A DNA stretch of 26,940 nt from Bodo saltans (GCA_001460835.1 CYKH01001668.1:26953-53892); one strand, 5' to 3'; counted from the stretch's first letter, positions 1-8,258 are shown. Numbers and translations are program-made. The notes: generated by a model not told the origin, from the letters alone.

Positions 1-1590
1 GGCCTCCACGTGATTATTTTTGACGAGGTCGACGCTATTCTCAGACCAAGGGGTGAAGGTGACGATAGTGCAGCGCGTGCCGTGTACGACGGCGTGACAA
101 CGCAAATGCTTGCCGCAATGGACGGCATTCAAACTCGCTCTAACTTGCTCATCATTGGGCTCACCAATCGACTGGATGCACTGGACAAAGCGTTGCTGCG
201 GCCAGGGCGATTTGAGGTTCAGATCAGAGTACCTCTGCCCGACGAGGAAGGACGACTTCAGATCTTCGCTGTGCATACAAAGACGTTGAAGGCGCATCGC
301 TATCTGTCACACCGGGTGGATTTCCGAAAGCTTGCAGCCGACACGAGCAGCTTCAGTGGCGCAGATATTTCGGGTGTGGTTCGATCTGCTATTTCATTCG
401 CTCTTGAACGCTTTCAGAATGAAACCATTACCGCAAAAGACGCCCCACACGAGGAAGACATGTCAGACAATTCGATTGCCACCGATCCAACCGAAGCAAT
501 CAAACCGTGTCTCTCCTCTGACGATAGCGAAGGAGAGGGTAGCACATGCGGATCTCTCCCCAAACGTCAACGTGGTGCTCCAACGTTCCTTGTGGAGGAG
601 CGTGATTTGGTGGAGGGCATTCGTGAAATTCTTGCGACCAAAGGGGCGGCATCGAACATGGCTCCTTACCTTCGTAATGGCGTGGTGCTCGCTGGCAACC
701 CCTCACACCGGAAGGTCCTGACCAGATTGGTTGAGTTAATGACCCTCCTTCGTCAATCGAACCTTCGCCAACTGACCGTTGGCCTGTACGGCCCTCCAGG
801 AAGTGGAACGACTGCCCTCGCAGCACTCGCGGCACGATTGACGCATGCTTCTTACACCCAACTGGTCACGATAAATAGCCTTGATGGGCTATCCGTGACG
901 GAAAAGATTCGTCGCTTATCGTATGCGTTTGAAACTGCAGCTCATGTTCCGAGCTCGTTTATCGTTCTAGACAAACTTGAAGACATTCTCGAAATGAACA
1001 TGGGGCGACGTCCACATGACCGTATGGCCACTGATCTTATTCAAATGATTCAACGAGACGATGTTGCAACTGGTCGAGCATCTGACAAGGAAGCGAAGCG
1101 GCTTGTCCTGGTGGTCACTTCGCGGAAGGACCTGGCTAGTCAATTTGGCCCCATTACCTTTGATGCGACGTTTTCCTTAGATGGACTTTCAACGCCTGCA
1201 ATGGAGCAGCTGCTGTGCGCCTACGGCATTGCAGGAAATCAAAGTGCGGCACGTAAAGTTGCTCAGCATTTGCCAGCGGGACTCGCACTCAAACGACTTG
1301 TGTTTCTCGTGGAGGCGTCATCAGTCGCACAGCTTCCCGCAGATGCTGCCGATGATGGTGAGCCTGCATCGCAACCAAACAATCGGCATTTCAAGTCAAC
1401 TCGACCGGTTGCAGGTGACGTTGCTGATACCCTTTTCTTCAACGATCTCACTACATCAAACGACTTGTGTGTGGATGGGGACAATGCGGAAAGTGATTCG
1501 CTTCGGCGACGTGAATTTCTATCGACTGTGAAAGACTTTGGTTACGGATCATCATCTTCTTCCAGTCGCAAGGTGAAGCTTGATCTCTAG
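1..1590 (+). CDS. NSF: N-ethylmaleimide-sensitive factor (NSF/Sec18), 5'-truncated
   Basis: This is the C-terminal part of NSF, the hexameric AAA ATPase that takes SNARE complexes apart after membrane fusion. The frame is open from base 1, so the gene begins outside the window; the N domain and the D1 Walker A are missing. Visible in D1 are the Walker B (IIFDEVDAI, residues 5-13), sensor-1 (GLTNR) and the arginine-finger segment (LLRPGRFE). A linker rich in D, E and S then leads to D2. D2 carries GPPGSGTTALAA, where the family has GPP/S-x-SGKTALAA, so the Walker A lysine is threonine; its Walker B region reads IVLDKLED. About 80 low-complexity residues follow D2, ending in a serine run and a basic tail. 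Family assignment rests on continuous resemblance across D1 and D2 and is firm. It could be a diverged NSF paralogue rather than the only NSF. It ends in TAG. Confidence 0.92.
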   Translation, partial: GLHVIIFDEVDAILRPRGEGDDSAARAVYDGVTTQMLAAMDGIQTRSNLLIIGLTNRLDALDKALLRPGRFEVQIRVPLPDEEGRLQIFAVHTKTLKAHRYLSHRVDFRKLAADTSSFSGADISGVVRSAISFALERFQNETITAKDAPHEEDMSDNSIATDPTEAIKPCLSSDDSEGEGSTCGSLPKRQRGAPTFLVEERDLVEGIREILATKGAASNMAPYLRNGVVLAGNPSHRKVLTRLVELMTLLRQSNLRQLTVGLYGPPGSGTTALAALAARLTHASYTQLVTINSLDGLSVTEKIRRLSYAFETAAHVPSSFIVLDKLEDILEMNMGRRPHDRMATDLIQMIQRDDVATGRASDKEAKRLVLVVTSRKDLASQFGPITFDATFSLDGLSTPAMEQLLCAYGIAGNQSAARKVAQHLPAGLALKRLVFLVEASSVAQLPADAADDGEPASQPNNRHFKSTRPVAGDVADTLFFNDLTTSNDLCVDGDNAESDSLRRREFLSTVKDFGYGSSSSSSRKVKLDL

Positions 1591-1640
1591 ACGGATTTCT
1601 CTGCAACAAAGAGTTCTACTTTTTTATTGGGTTCGTTTGG

Positions 1641-1673
1641 ATATTTTCCTCTTCTTTTTTTTTTTGGAATCAG
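1641..1673 (+). promoter_or_regulatory. Predicted spliced-leader acceptor for the cysteine-rich gene
   Basis: A pyrimidine tract with an 11-T run (about 1655-1665) is followed by the first AG at 1672-1673. Further AGs lie at 1682-1683, 1705-1706 and 1709-1710. The ATG at 1725 is the first ATG after all of them. This matches the kinetoplastid trans-splicing signal; the exact AG is inferred. Confidence 0.6.
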
Positions 1674-1724
1674 CTCACTTCAGTTTTCGCCTTTGTTTGA
1701 TTGAAGACAGCTCACTCTCACGCA

Positions 1725-2876
1725 ATGACTCACGATTTTGCCAAGATCCAATACGTTCCCTCTCTTGCGACTCAACGAAAGATGGTCTTTGTGCCACCTT
1801 TCGAGGAGCAATTTGAGCAGCGGTACGCCGCCCCAACCTCTGCAAACCCTGCCAACACTGTCCCTGTTCCTGCAGAGCAAAATCCAGATCTGCAATCGTA
1901 CTTCTTTGGTGCCATGACACACTCCCTGACGTTGCGCCCCTACCGCCCTAACGTTGACTGCCTGTCCTGTTGCAAAGGCACGGACTACAAGTTTGATCTT
2001 GCTGCAGATGCGTTTGGACCAGCCTTCGCCGAGGGTGAGATCAGCGCTGGATGCTGCGCCAACGTCGTTACTGTGAAGTTGCCCAACACAACTCTTCGCG
2101 GAGAGATCAGCACTGCCTGCTGCTCCCTTCAACGCCGTGTCAACCTCGAGTGGCAAACTGGCGAGAACATGAGCTACCGTGGAATGCCCTGCATCACTTG
2201 CTGCGGACCGTGGCGCACTGGCTTCGTCGGCACTGCCCCAGGCGAAGAGGAGCAGCACAACATCCGGTACTGGACTGTCGGCGGGGGATACTTCACCTGC
2301 GATACGGCGCAGTGTTGCTTCCCGTGCACTCTGTGCATGTACAACTGTAAGAAAGGTTGCTGCGACTGCACCGATGAGTTTGGGTACACAACATGGCAGC
2401 CACCAACCTTGGAAGAGATGCGTGCGTCGCTGCTGGCGCGCTACTCGTTTGCCCTACGATCCTCCTTTGGGGAGATTGTGTTCGACAAGAAGGGTCCGTA
2501 TGATCTGGTTGGCCAAGCTGCAAGTGCGCACAAGTCGGACGTGAACGCTCTTGGCTCTGTCCGTGTCCGTCAGCGCAAAAATGCCTGCTGCAAGTTTGTC
2601 CTTTCCGACCCTTCTGACAGCACTGACATTTCTTCTGCAACCGGCTTCGATTTGACTTTCCGTGGGACCTTCAACCAGAACCAGTTGGACCCCAAAGACT
2701 TCAACCTTGCCTTGGGTTACCTGATTCTGAACACAAAGTTCTTCTTGGACGTTGTGGCGCCCGGCTCTGCTCCCCACATGGCAGCGATGAACACTCTGCC
2801 CGGCGCTTTCTTCCTCCTTCAGCGTGCGGACGTGCGTCCCAACCACGCCATTGTTTCTGGGAACAAGATGGTTTGA
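1725..2876 (+). CDS. Cysteine-rich protein of unknown function
   Basis: The predicted protein has 383 residues; I do not recognise the family. I count 21 cysteines, mostly as CC pairs or CxxCC/CxxC clusters, concentrated between about residues 75 and 225, with the densest group in the middle (CCFPCTLCMYNCKKGCCDC). Two neighbouring segments, GEISAGCC and GEISTACC, look like an internal duplication. The C-terminal third has only one CC pair and resembles an ordinary globular domain. There is no signal peptide or clear membrane span. The start is the first ATG after the acceptor; the frame is open upstream but has no earlier ATG. Codons are strongly C-ending compared with the neighbours, which in kinetoplastids often marks abundant proteins. 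Metal binding or lipid modification of the CC pairs is possible but only inference. Confidence 0.85.
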   Translation: MTHDFAKIQYVPSLATQRKMVFVPPFEEQFEQRYAAPTSANPANTVPVPAEQNPDLQSYFFGAMTHSLTLRPYRPNVDCLSCCKGTDYKFDLAADAFGPAFAEGEISAGCCANVVTVKLPNTTLRGEISTACCSLQRRVNLEWQTGENMSYRGMPCITCCGPWRTGFVGTAPGEEEQHNIRYWTVGGGYFTCDTAQCCFPCTLCMYNCKKGCCDCTDEFGYTTWQPPTLEEMRASLLARYSFALRSSFGEIVFDKKGPYDLVGQAASAHKSDVNALGSVRVRQRKNACCKFVLSDPSDSTDISSATGFDLTFRGTFNQNQLDPKDFNLALGYLILNTKFFLDVVAPGSAPHMAAMNTLPGAFFLLQRADVRPNHAIVSGNKMV

Positions 2877-2944
2877 TGAACTCAATTGTCACCTGCTGCG
2901 TGAATTCACAGTCATGCCGCACATTGGACGCCATCTGTGGGGGG

Positions 2945-3042
2945 TTTTTTCTCTTCTCTCTTTTTTTTTGTTTATTGTGCTTCGCCGCTCGGTTTGCAAC
3001 CGGGTTTTACCGTTCGTCTTCGCGGGGCCACCTCGTACAAAG
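2945..3042 (+). promoter_or_regulatory. Orphan polypyrimidine tract plus AG
   Basis: A 25-nt run made only of T and C is followed after 72 nt by the first AG. It is among the strongest tracts in the window, yet the next convincing start codon is about 700 nt away. It may direct polyadenylation of the upstream gene, which is coupled to downstream tracts in trypanosomatids, or define an unannotated transcript. Confidence 0.4.
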
Positions 3043-3233
3043 TGAGCCGCGGCGCCGGTCTTCCCCTTCAGCTATTTGTTTTCCCTCCACGCTTTGGTGC
3101 GGAGATGTTGTTTGCACAACAACTTTTTTTTATCGCCCCTTTCAAGCGTGAGCAAGCGATGCATCGCACATGGTTGAGTGATTGTGACCTAGAATGGAAT
3201 GTTTGAAATGTTCTATTCATTGAAAAACTCCAT

Positions 3234-3277
3234 CAGATTGCAAAAATATCTCCGTTTCCCACAGGTTTTGCAATCTG
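3234..3277. repeat. 12-bp perfect inverted repeat (hairpin)
   Basis: The arm CAGATTGCAAAA (3234-3245) is exactly complementary to TTTTGCAATCTG (3266-3277), with a 20-nt spacer. A G-U pair can extend the base. It is not followed by a T run and no mobile-element features flank it. Confidence 0.85.
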
Positions 3278-3329
3278 GACGCTGTCTATTCGTCAAATGA
3301 TGAATTGTGAAAAAAGAAAAATACACATA

Positions 3330-3366
3330 GCGATGCTCCACAGGGCTGTGATCGCCTGACCTCAGG
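3330..3366. repeat. Two adjacent short inverted repeats
   Basis: GCGAT (3330-3334) pairs with ATCGC (3351-3355), and inside it CACA (3339-3342) pairs with TGTG (3347-3350), giving a 9-bp hairpin with a four-base bulge and a four-base loop. Directly next to it, CCTGA (3355-3359) is complementary to TCAGG (3362-3366). The two share a base, so they may be alternative folds. Confidence 0.6.
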
Positions 3367-3566
3367 TGCAATCGATCACTTCGCATTACCAGCGAAACAA
3401 ACCACATCGCTTGCAACAAATGCAATCAGCAATCAAGAAACCAATAAGTAACTGTGTGTGAGCAGCAAAAAAAGAAATCAATTGGTTTTCAGGGGAAAAA
3501 AAAAGAAAGGAAGAAAGGTCATCGTCAAACGTTCAATTTATCCCAAAGACATTTCAAAGGTGTTTT

Positions 3567-3590
3567 CGCATTCATCATCGCATTCATCAC
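3567..3590. repeat. 12-nt tandem duplication
   Basis: CGCATTCATCAT is followed directly by CGCATTCATCAC, an 11 of 12 match. It lies in the gap upstream of the large helical-protein gene. No function is apparent. Confidence 0.8.
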
Positions 3591-3629
3591 AGCCCCTCAA
3601 TTGGTGTGATCCGTTTTAGATAACGCTAT

Positions 3630-3676
3630 TCCTCTGTCGTGTTTTTGGGTTTTTTTTGCGTTGGCTTCAATTTTAG
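3630..3676 (+). promoter_or_regulatory. Predicted spliced-leader acceptor region for the gene at 3748
   Basis: A T/C/G-rich tract with an 8-T run ends in TTTTAG (AG 3675-3676). Later AGs at 3683-3684 and 3703-3704 are also possible. Use of the first AG would leave a 19-codon upstream ORF in the leader; later AGs would avoid it. Confidence 0.5.
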
Positions 3677-3747
3677 CATGTACAGTGAACATCATTGGGT
3701 TGTTAGTTGGTGTCCTTACGAAGAAAAGATTCTATAAATAACGAAAT

Positions 3748-6303
3748 ATGTCTACTGCTCCTCGAACTTTGCGGTTCCTGAACAAACATCTCCTCCACCA
3801 GCGATCTTTCCTTAACTTCGATACGCCAGTCGCCCTCGTCAATTTGCGCAACGCAGTCGCTCGTTCTTTCAAGTTCATGAGCGCTTCGGACGTTGCGATG
3901 TCGATCGCCGCGCTGGGTGTCGTTGGATTTGGGGATGCAGTCACCAACCCAGTTGCATTTCTAGCGCCTCACATCGTGCAGAACGTTGCTGAAATGTCTC
4001 CACAGGGTATTGTGGATTCACTTGTTGCTCTCATTGCGATTTGCCAACAATCCACTGGTGACTGCTTGGTGGAAATGCTCGTTTCGCACATGATCAAGTC
4101 GTTCTTGCGGAAACGTCGGTATGGACTTCAAAGCGCGTTCATCTACATATCACTACTACAAGTGATCGTAGCAGAGGTTGAGAAACGGCCAGAGACAAGT
4201 TGCTGGAGAGTATTTGCAATCGCCATCCTGAGGAGCTTGGACGGTTTTGCGGAAAGCGTTGAATGGCCTCACCTCACAACATTCAACAGAGGGCTGGATG
4301 CGGCATCAACTTTGATTGAAATGCTCCCGAAACTTTGGAAGCTAGAGCTTTGTATGCGCCGAGAGCTGGTCGCAACAACGACGTCGTCATCGTTGACAGC
4401 AGTTAGACAAGAACATGCACTTCCCATGTGGATCGGAGGCGATGACATTGACTACATTGGGCTTCCCAATCGAGCGATTCCACGAATTCTCTCCAAGATC
4501 ATCATCGATTCACTTCCTCATTTGAATGCGTCTCAACTAGGCCAATTGTGTGCCATGCCGCACCCGTGCACGTGGATCGACGCCTCTCACTTATCAACGT
4601 TTGCTCATTCTCTTCTAGCATCAATCGCAACACACAACGCCAGCAATTCTGGGCCCGCGTCGTTTACCGCTCTTTGCCACTTAGCATCAACTGTCATACT
4701 TCATGCAAAATGCATCTGTGTTACGCCGGACGAAACAGTGAAGAAAGATGTGTGTTTGTTATGTACCCTCAGCCTCGCGGTTTCACATCAGCCTGTCATC
4801 GGCTCAAGTGGCGCAATAACGTTGATCGAGACACTTGCTGCATTAGGGAGTGCCTCAATGGCCAATGCAGTTGTCAATGCGACCAATAGTTTGAAAAGCA
4901 CGTCAGAGCAGTGTGTGGATAATGTTGCTGTCTTAGGGCTTATGCGACACTTGCACAAACTTTATATTCCTTCCGCCACATTCCTCTCCCCGGCGATGCT
5001 CCAAACTCTCACAAGATCTTCGTTGTGGACCTATGATAGTTTTCTGCTTGGCAGGCGTACGCAAGCTCCGCAATGGTTGAAAACATCATGGGGGCAGTCA
5101 TCGTGTATTGGAACCACTACGTCGGATTTGCTTATGCTCGTCTTCTCGATTCTTACACCGTTGCAGGCACCGGCTCATCAGTGCATCAGTGATGCGAATG
5201 GAAGCCTCGCGCTATCTCTACTTCGATGGGCTCTCCAGCAGTGGCAATTGCGGCCCCGGCTGCGACTCTCGATGCATGGTGGTGAAGTCACCGTCACAGT
5301 GATGCACAAATTGCTGTCGATTGCGCAGCCGTTGGTTCACCTTCTAGACGCCCAAGGTGACACAGTATTCGCATCGGAAGCACTTGCCGCAGTGAAAAGA
5401 ATTGTGATAAACATATTTGAAGTGACCCTGTGGAAGGAAGAAGCTTCGAGTGGCACAGAAGGAAGAAAACGGGTGTTAGGCCTTCTATTATGTGCGTTAC
5501 CACTGGCGCCCCACCGTTGCCGCCTTACACAATGTGTCACCTGTCAAGATGGCGACGTGTCCAGTCATGACATATTTGGTCATTGGTTCGTTATAATGAC
5601 TACTGTCATCCCATCATTGACGTTCAATGCTGCCAGTCCTGGAGATGTGAAGACGATTTCGTGGTTGGTGTCGGCGATTCTCGAACGACACGAGCGCAGC
5701 AACGACACTTCAAGCAGGCCAGTGCATTCGTGTGCTGCTAGTCAACTCTTTTGTGGCATCCTAGCGTCCCAAAGCAGCGTTGTGCACATTATCGACGACG
5801 TTTTGAATTCCATGACAGTTGAAGAAGCGCTTTTCGTGGCTCAGCAGTTTCTCAGGGTTGGTGGATGTGCGTCTCTGCCACTTCTTCAGCGCTTCACGCT
5901 ATTCTTTATTGTACACGTCTTGTCTGCTTCTGATGAACAACTGTTACCTCGTGCAAGCTGGGAACACCACCACGACGGCAGGCTTTCTGCGATGTGGGCG
6001 GACTACTCTTCATCGGTGGAATCCAGCATCAGTCTCCTAGCTCCGTCGAGTTTTGCGTTGTGCATGAGCAACAGCAGCAACAACAGAAACTACTTCATGA
6101 CCACGGAGCAAGTGGTGAAGTGCTCGGAGGTGATCATACAATGGGCTCAGCTCTTCAAACACGAGGAACACGGCTCCAATGATTCAAGCAATCGTATCAA
6201 TGCTTTCTTCCGCTCCCCAGCGTGGCAATCACTTGTTGAGAAGCTTCTGTCGTATCCAGAGGCTTCAAGACATTTTGAAGGCTTCCAACAACCTCATCTG
6301 TGA
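3748..6303 (+). CDS. Large helical protein of unknown function, possibly mitochondrial
   Basis: The predicted protein has 851 residues with no motif I can name. It is rich in Leu, Ala, Ser and Val and reads as a long series of amphipathic helices, reminiscent of the helical-repeat proteins that are numerous in kinetoplastid mitochondria; I cannot show a PPR, OPR or RAP signature. The N-terminus (STAPRTLRFLNKHLLHQRSF) is basic, hydroxylated and free of acidic residues, as in mitochondrial targeting sequences. There is no membrane span. The start is an ATG with A at -3 that opens the frame. The reading frame is long, uninterrupted and flanked by normal processing signals, so it is a real gene. 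An RNA-binding or mitoribosome-associated role is a guess. Confidence 0.85.
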   Translation: MSTAPRTLRFLNKHLLHQRSFLNFDTPVALVNLRNAVARSFKFMSASDVAMSIAALGVVGFGDAVTNPVAFLAPHIVQNVAEMSPQGIVDSLVALIAICQQSTGDCLVEMLVSHMIKSFLRKRRYGLQSAFIYISLLQVIVAEVEKRPETSCWRVFAIAILRSLDGFAESVEWPHLTTFNRGLDAASTLIEMLPKLWKLELCMRRELVATTTSSSLTAVRQEHALPMWIGGDDIDYIGLPNRAIPRILSKIIIDSLPHLNASQLGQLCAMPHPCTWIDASHLSTFAHSLLASIATHNASNSGPASFTALCHLASTVILHAKCICVTPDETVKKDVCLLCTLSLAVSHQPVIGSSGAITLIETLAALGSASMANAVVNATNSLKSTSEQCVDNVAVLGLMRHLHKLYIPSATFLSPAMLQTLTRSSLWTYDSFLLGRRTQAPQWLKTSWGQSSCIGTTTSDLLMLVFSILTPLQAPAHQCISDANGSLALSLLRWALQQWQLRPRLRLSMHGGEVTVTVMHKLLSIAQPLVHLLDAQGDTVFASEALAAVKRIVINIFEVTLWKEEASSGTEGRKRVLGLLLCALPLAPHRCRLTQCVTCQDGDVSSHDIFGHWFVIMTTVIPSLTFNAASPGDVKTISWLVSAILERHERSNDTSSRPVHSCAASQLFCGILASQSSVVHIIDDVLNSMTVEEALFVAQQFLRVGGCASLPLLQRFTLFFIVHVLSASDEQLLPRASWEHHHDGRLSAMWADYSSSVESSISLLAPSSFALCMSNSSNNRNYFMTTEQVVKCSEVIIQWAQLFKHEEHGSNDSSNRINAFFRSPAWQSLVEKLLSYPEASRHFEGFQQPHL

Positions 6304-6483
6304 GTGAGTAATCATACACACATCAATGTGGTGGTGCAATGACCCGCAACACCAATGGAAACACAGCCTCAGCGGTGCTAATTTGCGCCTCAACTCTAAC
6401 ATCCAGTTGGACTTCATCTTTAACTTCTTCAAATTAAGAAAAATGTTTGTCAATGAGCTGAATTATCGTCGCTGCATCATCAA

Positions 6484-6522
6484 ACCTCTTCTCACTATTT
6501 TCTGATTCTGCTTTCTTGCAAG
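6484..6522 (+). promoter_or_regulatory. Predicted spliced-leader acceptor of NFS1
   Basis: A textbook C/T tract (about 6485-6518) ends in TTGCAAG (AG 6521-6522), 21 nt before the ATG at 6544. No other AG or ATG lies between the tract and that start, which supports the chosen start. Confidence 0.7.
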
Positions 6523-6543
6523 TATTCTGTGATTAATCCATTC

Positions 6544-7827
6544 ATGCTTCGCCTCACTCGTGGTCGATTGGCAGCCATGTCCTGCGTGCAGGCCGCATTC
6601 GCTGCGTTGCCAAAAGCAACAACGAGGCCTGTCTACATGGACTTCCAGGCCACCACGCCGATGGATCCTCGCGTGCTCGACGCCATGATGCCGTTCATGA
6701 CTGAAAAGTATGGCAACGCCCACAGCCGCACCCATCGCTACGGCTGGGTAACTGAGGAGGCTGTTGAAAAGGCTCGTGCCCAAGTCGCATCGGTTATCGG
6801 AGCATCGCCGAAAGAAATTTTCTTCACATCAGGTGCCACGGAGTCTAACAACATTGCCATTAAGGGTGTTGCTATGTACAACAAAGACAAGAAGAACCAC
6901 GTGGTGACGCTGCAAACGGAGCATAAGTGTGTCCTGGACTCGTGCAGGGCACTGGAAATGCAAGGCTTCGAAGTGACATACCTCCCAGTGCAAAAGAACG
7001 GGTTGGTGGACCTCGCTCAGTTGGAGGCTGCGATCAAGCCGACCACGTCTATTGTATCGATCATGTACGTGCACAATGAGATTGGTGTGATCCAGCCGGT
7101 TGCAGACATCGCAAAGTTGTGCAAGCAGAAGAAGGTGTACTTCCACACCGACGGTGCACAAGCTGTCGGAAAGATTCCCATTAACGTGGAGCGCGACCAG
7201 ATTGACCTCATGAGCATCAGCGGTCATAAAATTTATGGACCTAAGGGTATCGGTGCAATCTACATGCGCCGTCGCCCTCGTGTCCGTGTACGCTCTCCCG
7301 TGAGCGGCGGTGGTCAGGAGCGTGGCATCCGAAGTGGTACGTTAGCAGTCCCCTCCATTGTTGGCCTTGGTGCAGCTTGCGACATTGCGTCTAACGAAAT
7401 GGCACGCGATCATGCGCACGTCACGAAACTGAACAAGCGCATGCTGGACGGCCTGAATAGCCAACTCAGCCACATTGTCGTGAACGGCGACGCTGTTCAA
7501 CGCTATCCTGGCAATTTGAACATCAGCTTCTCTTGCGTTGAAGGCGAGAGCCTTCTGATGGGAATGGAAGATGTTGCCGTGTCCAGTGGAAGCGCCTGCA
7601 CCAGTGCTTCGTTGGAGCCTTCGTACGTCCTACGTGCCCTCGGCATTGATGCTGAGAACGCCCATACGTCTATCCGTTTTGGCTTCGGCCGCTTCTCAAC
7701 TGAGAAGGAGATCGACTACACTGTGAGTGAATGTGTTCGCAACGTCAACCGGCTGCGCGAGATGTCTCCGCTTTGGGATTTGATGCTGGAGGGCAAGGAC
7801 GCGAATACCTCTGTGGACTGGCGGTAA
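6544..7827 (+). CDS. NFS1: Mitochondrial cysteine desulfurase NFS1 (IscS-like)
   Basis: This pyridoxal-phosphate enzyme takes sulfur from cysteine as a persulfide for iron-sulfur cluster assembly and tRNA thiolation, working with ISD11, frataxin and ISCU in the mitochondrion. The 427-residue protein has a basic leader (MLRLTRGRL), then the class V aminotransferase fold. Diagnostic pieces are GATESNN, His127 in [14 protein letters not shown], the cofactor lysine in [10 protein letters not shown] (Lys229) and the persulfide cysteine in [21 protein letters not shown] (Cys352). The loop SGSACTSA is of the IscS/NFS1 type rather than SufS. Length is normal for the family and all expected catalytic residues are present. 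ATG 6544 is the first ATG after the acceptor. Nothing suggests transfer or damage. Confidence 0.97.
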   Translation: MLRLTRGRLAAMSCVQAAFAALPKATTRPVYMDFQATTPMDPRVLDAMMPFMTEKYGNAHSRTHRYGWVTEEAVEKARAQVASVIGASPKEIFFTSGATESNNIAIKGVAMYNKDKKNHVVTLQTEHKCVLDSCRALEMQGFEVTYLPVQKNGLVDLAQLEAAIKPTTSIVSIMYVHNEIGVIQPVADIAKLCKQKKVYFHTDGAQAVGKIPINVERDQIDLMSISGHKIYGPKGIGAIYMRRRPRVRVRSPVSGGGQERGIRSGTLAVPSIVGLGAACDIASNEMARDHAHVTKLNKRMLDGLNSQLSHIVVNGDAVQRYPGNLNISFSCVEGESLLMGMEDVAVSSGSACTSASLEPSYVLRALGIDAENAHTSIRFGFGRFSTEKEIDYTVSECVRNVNRLREMSPLWDLMLEGKDANTSVDWR

Positions 7828-8258
7828 AGTGCTACACGAGCTATCCAGGAGCGTGATGTTTGTGTATTGAAGAGTGTTTTTCGATGTGATTGAATATCAT
7901 TCGTTAGCGTCAATCACGCCGCCCGCCACCTGTTAGCTTACCACCAACCTCACACTCATCATCAACATTATTACCCCAACCATATTTCCACGCGCAAGGG
8001 GCGCACAGCTTCATTTGCGAAAACAAAGTGGACGAAACGTGCAACCAAGAGATTAATTGCGAACTATTTTTACACACAATGTCAGCCGCTTCATTTTCGT
8101 GTTGTTTTATGAATGCGAGCTAGAGACGACACGTGAGCTGCATGATTTAATGAGATAGTAAGTAGCAGTTGCCGAAATTTGGCGTGCTTACACGTGTCAC
8201 GCCGCTGCATTTGTGACTTTCCTTGGCCTCTTTTATTCATAACCTCATTCATAGAAAA
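7828..8258. other. Intergenic region NFS1 to NVL-like gene
   Basis: This 431-nt gap is the NFS1 3' UTR plus the NVL leader. I see no ORF of note and no tRNA. Present are GACACGTG (8128-8135) with its exact reverse complement at 8191-8198, and GGCGTG (8181-8186) pairing with CACGCC (8198-8203). Both are short enough to be chance. Confidence 0.6.
8218..8254 (+). promoter_or_regulatory. Predicted spliced-leader acceptor of the NVL-like gene
   Basis: A T/C-rich tract (about 8218-8250) ends in CATAG (AG 8253-8254). If used, only four adenines would separate the spliced leader from the ATG at 8259. Upstream AGs near 8160-8168 are alternatives but lack a tract as strong. Confidence 0.5.

Larger units (their letters stand above)
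2877..3747. other. Long gene-free gap (871 nt) with orphan splice-type signals
   Basis: No convincing protein gene lies here, although most intergenic gaps in the window are 120-430 nt. It contains a very strong pyrimidine tract at 2945-2969 with its first downstream AG at 3041-3042, a second at about 3117-3143, a GC-rich segment (about 2980-3060), inverted repeats at 3230-3366, a purine-rich block at 3467-3518, a 12-nt tandem duplication and the acceptor region of the next gene. It may be an unusually long 3' UTR of the cysteine-rich gene, or hold a separate trans-spliced non-coding transcript. Confidence 0.7.

Noticed and set aside
500-835. A 111-codon - strand ORF inside NSF
   Set aside because: It lies wholly opposite a conserved ATPase gene, has no processing signals and no domain; a shadow ORF.
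1680-2258. A 192-codon - strand ORF opposite the cysteine-rich gene
   Set aside because: It arises from the biased codons of the + strand gene, spans its splice-acceptor region and shows no recognisable domain.
2873-3206. Two + strand ORFs of about 90 codons after the cysteine-rich gene
   Set aside because: They overlap the stop or start in a non-ATG codon, and much of their hydrophobic appearance (runs of F, L, S) is translation of the polypyrimidine tract.
3296-3360. C/D-snoRNA-like boxes (ATGATGA at 3296, CTGA near 3357)
   Set aside because: The flanks do not form a convincing terminal stem and no clear C'/D' pair is seen. Two short motifs 60 nt apart are common by chance.
6050-6100. CAG/CAA-rich stretch in the helical-protein gene
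   Set aside because: It is short, imperfect and encodes an ordinary Ser/Asn patch; not a meaningful microsatellite.
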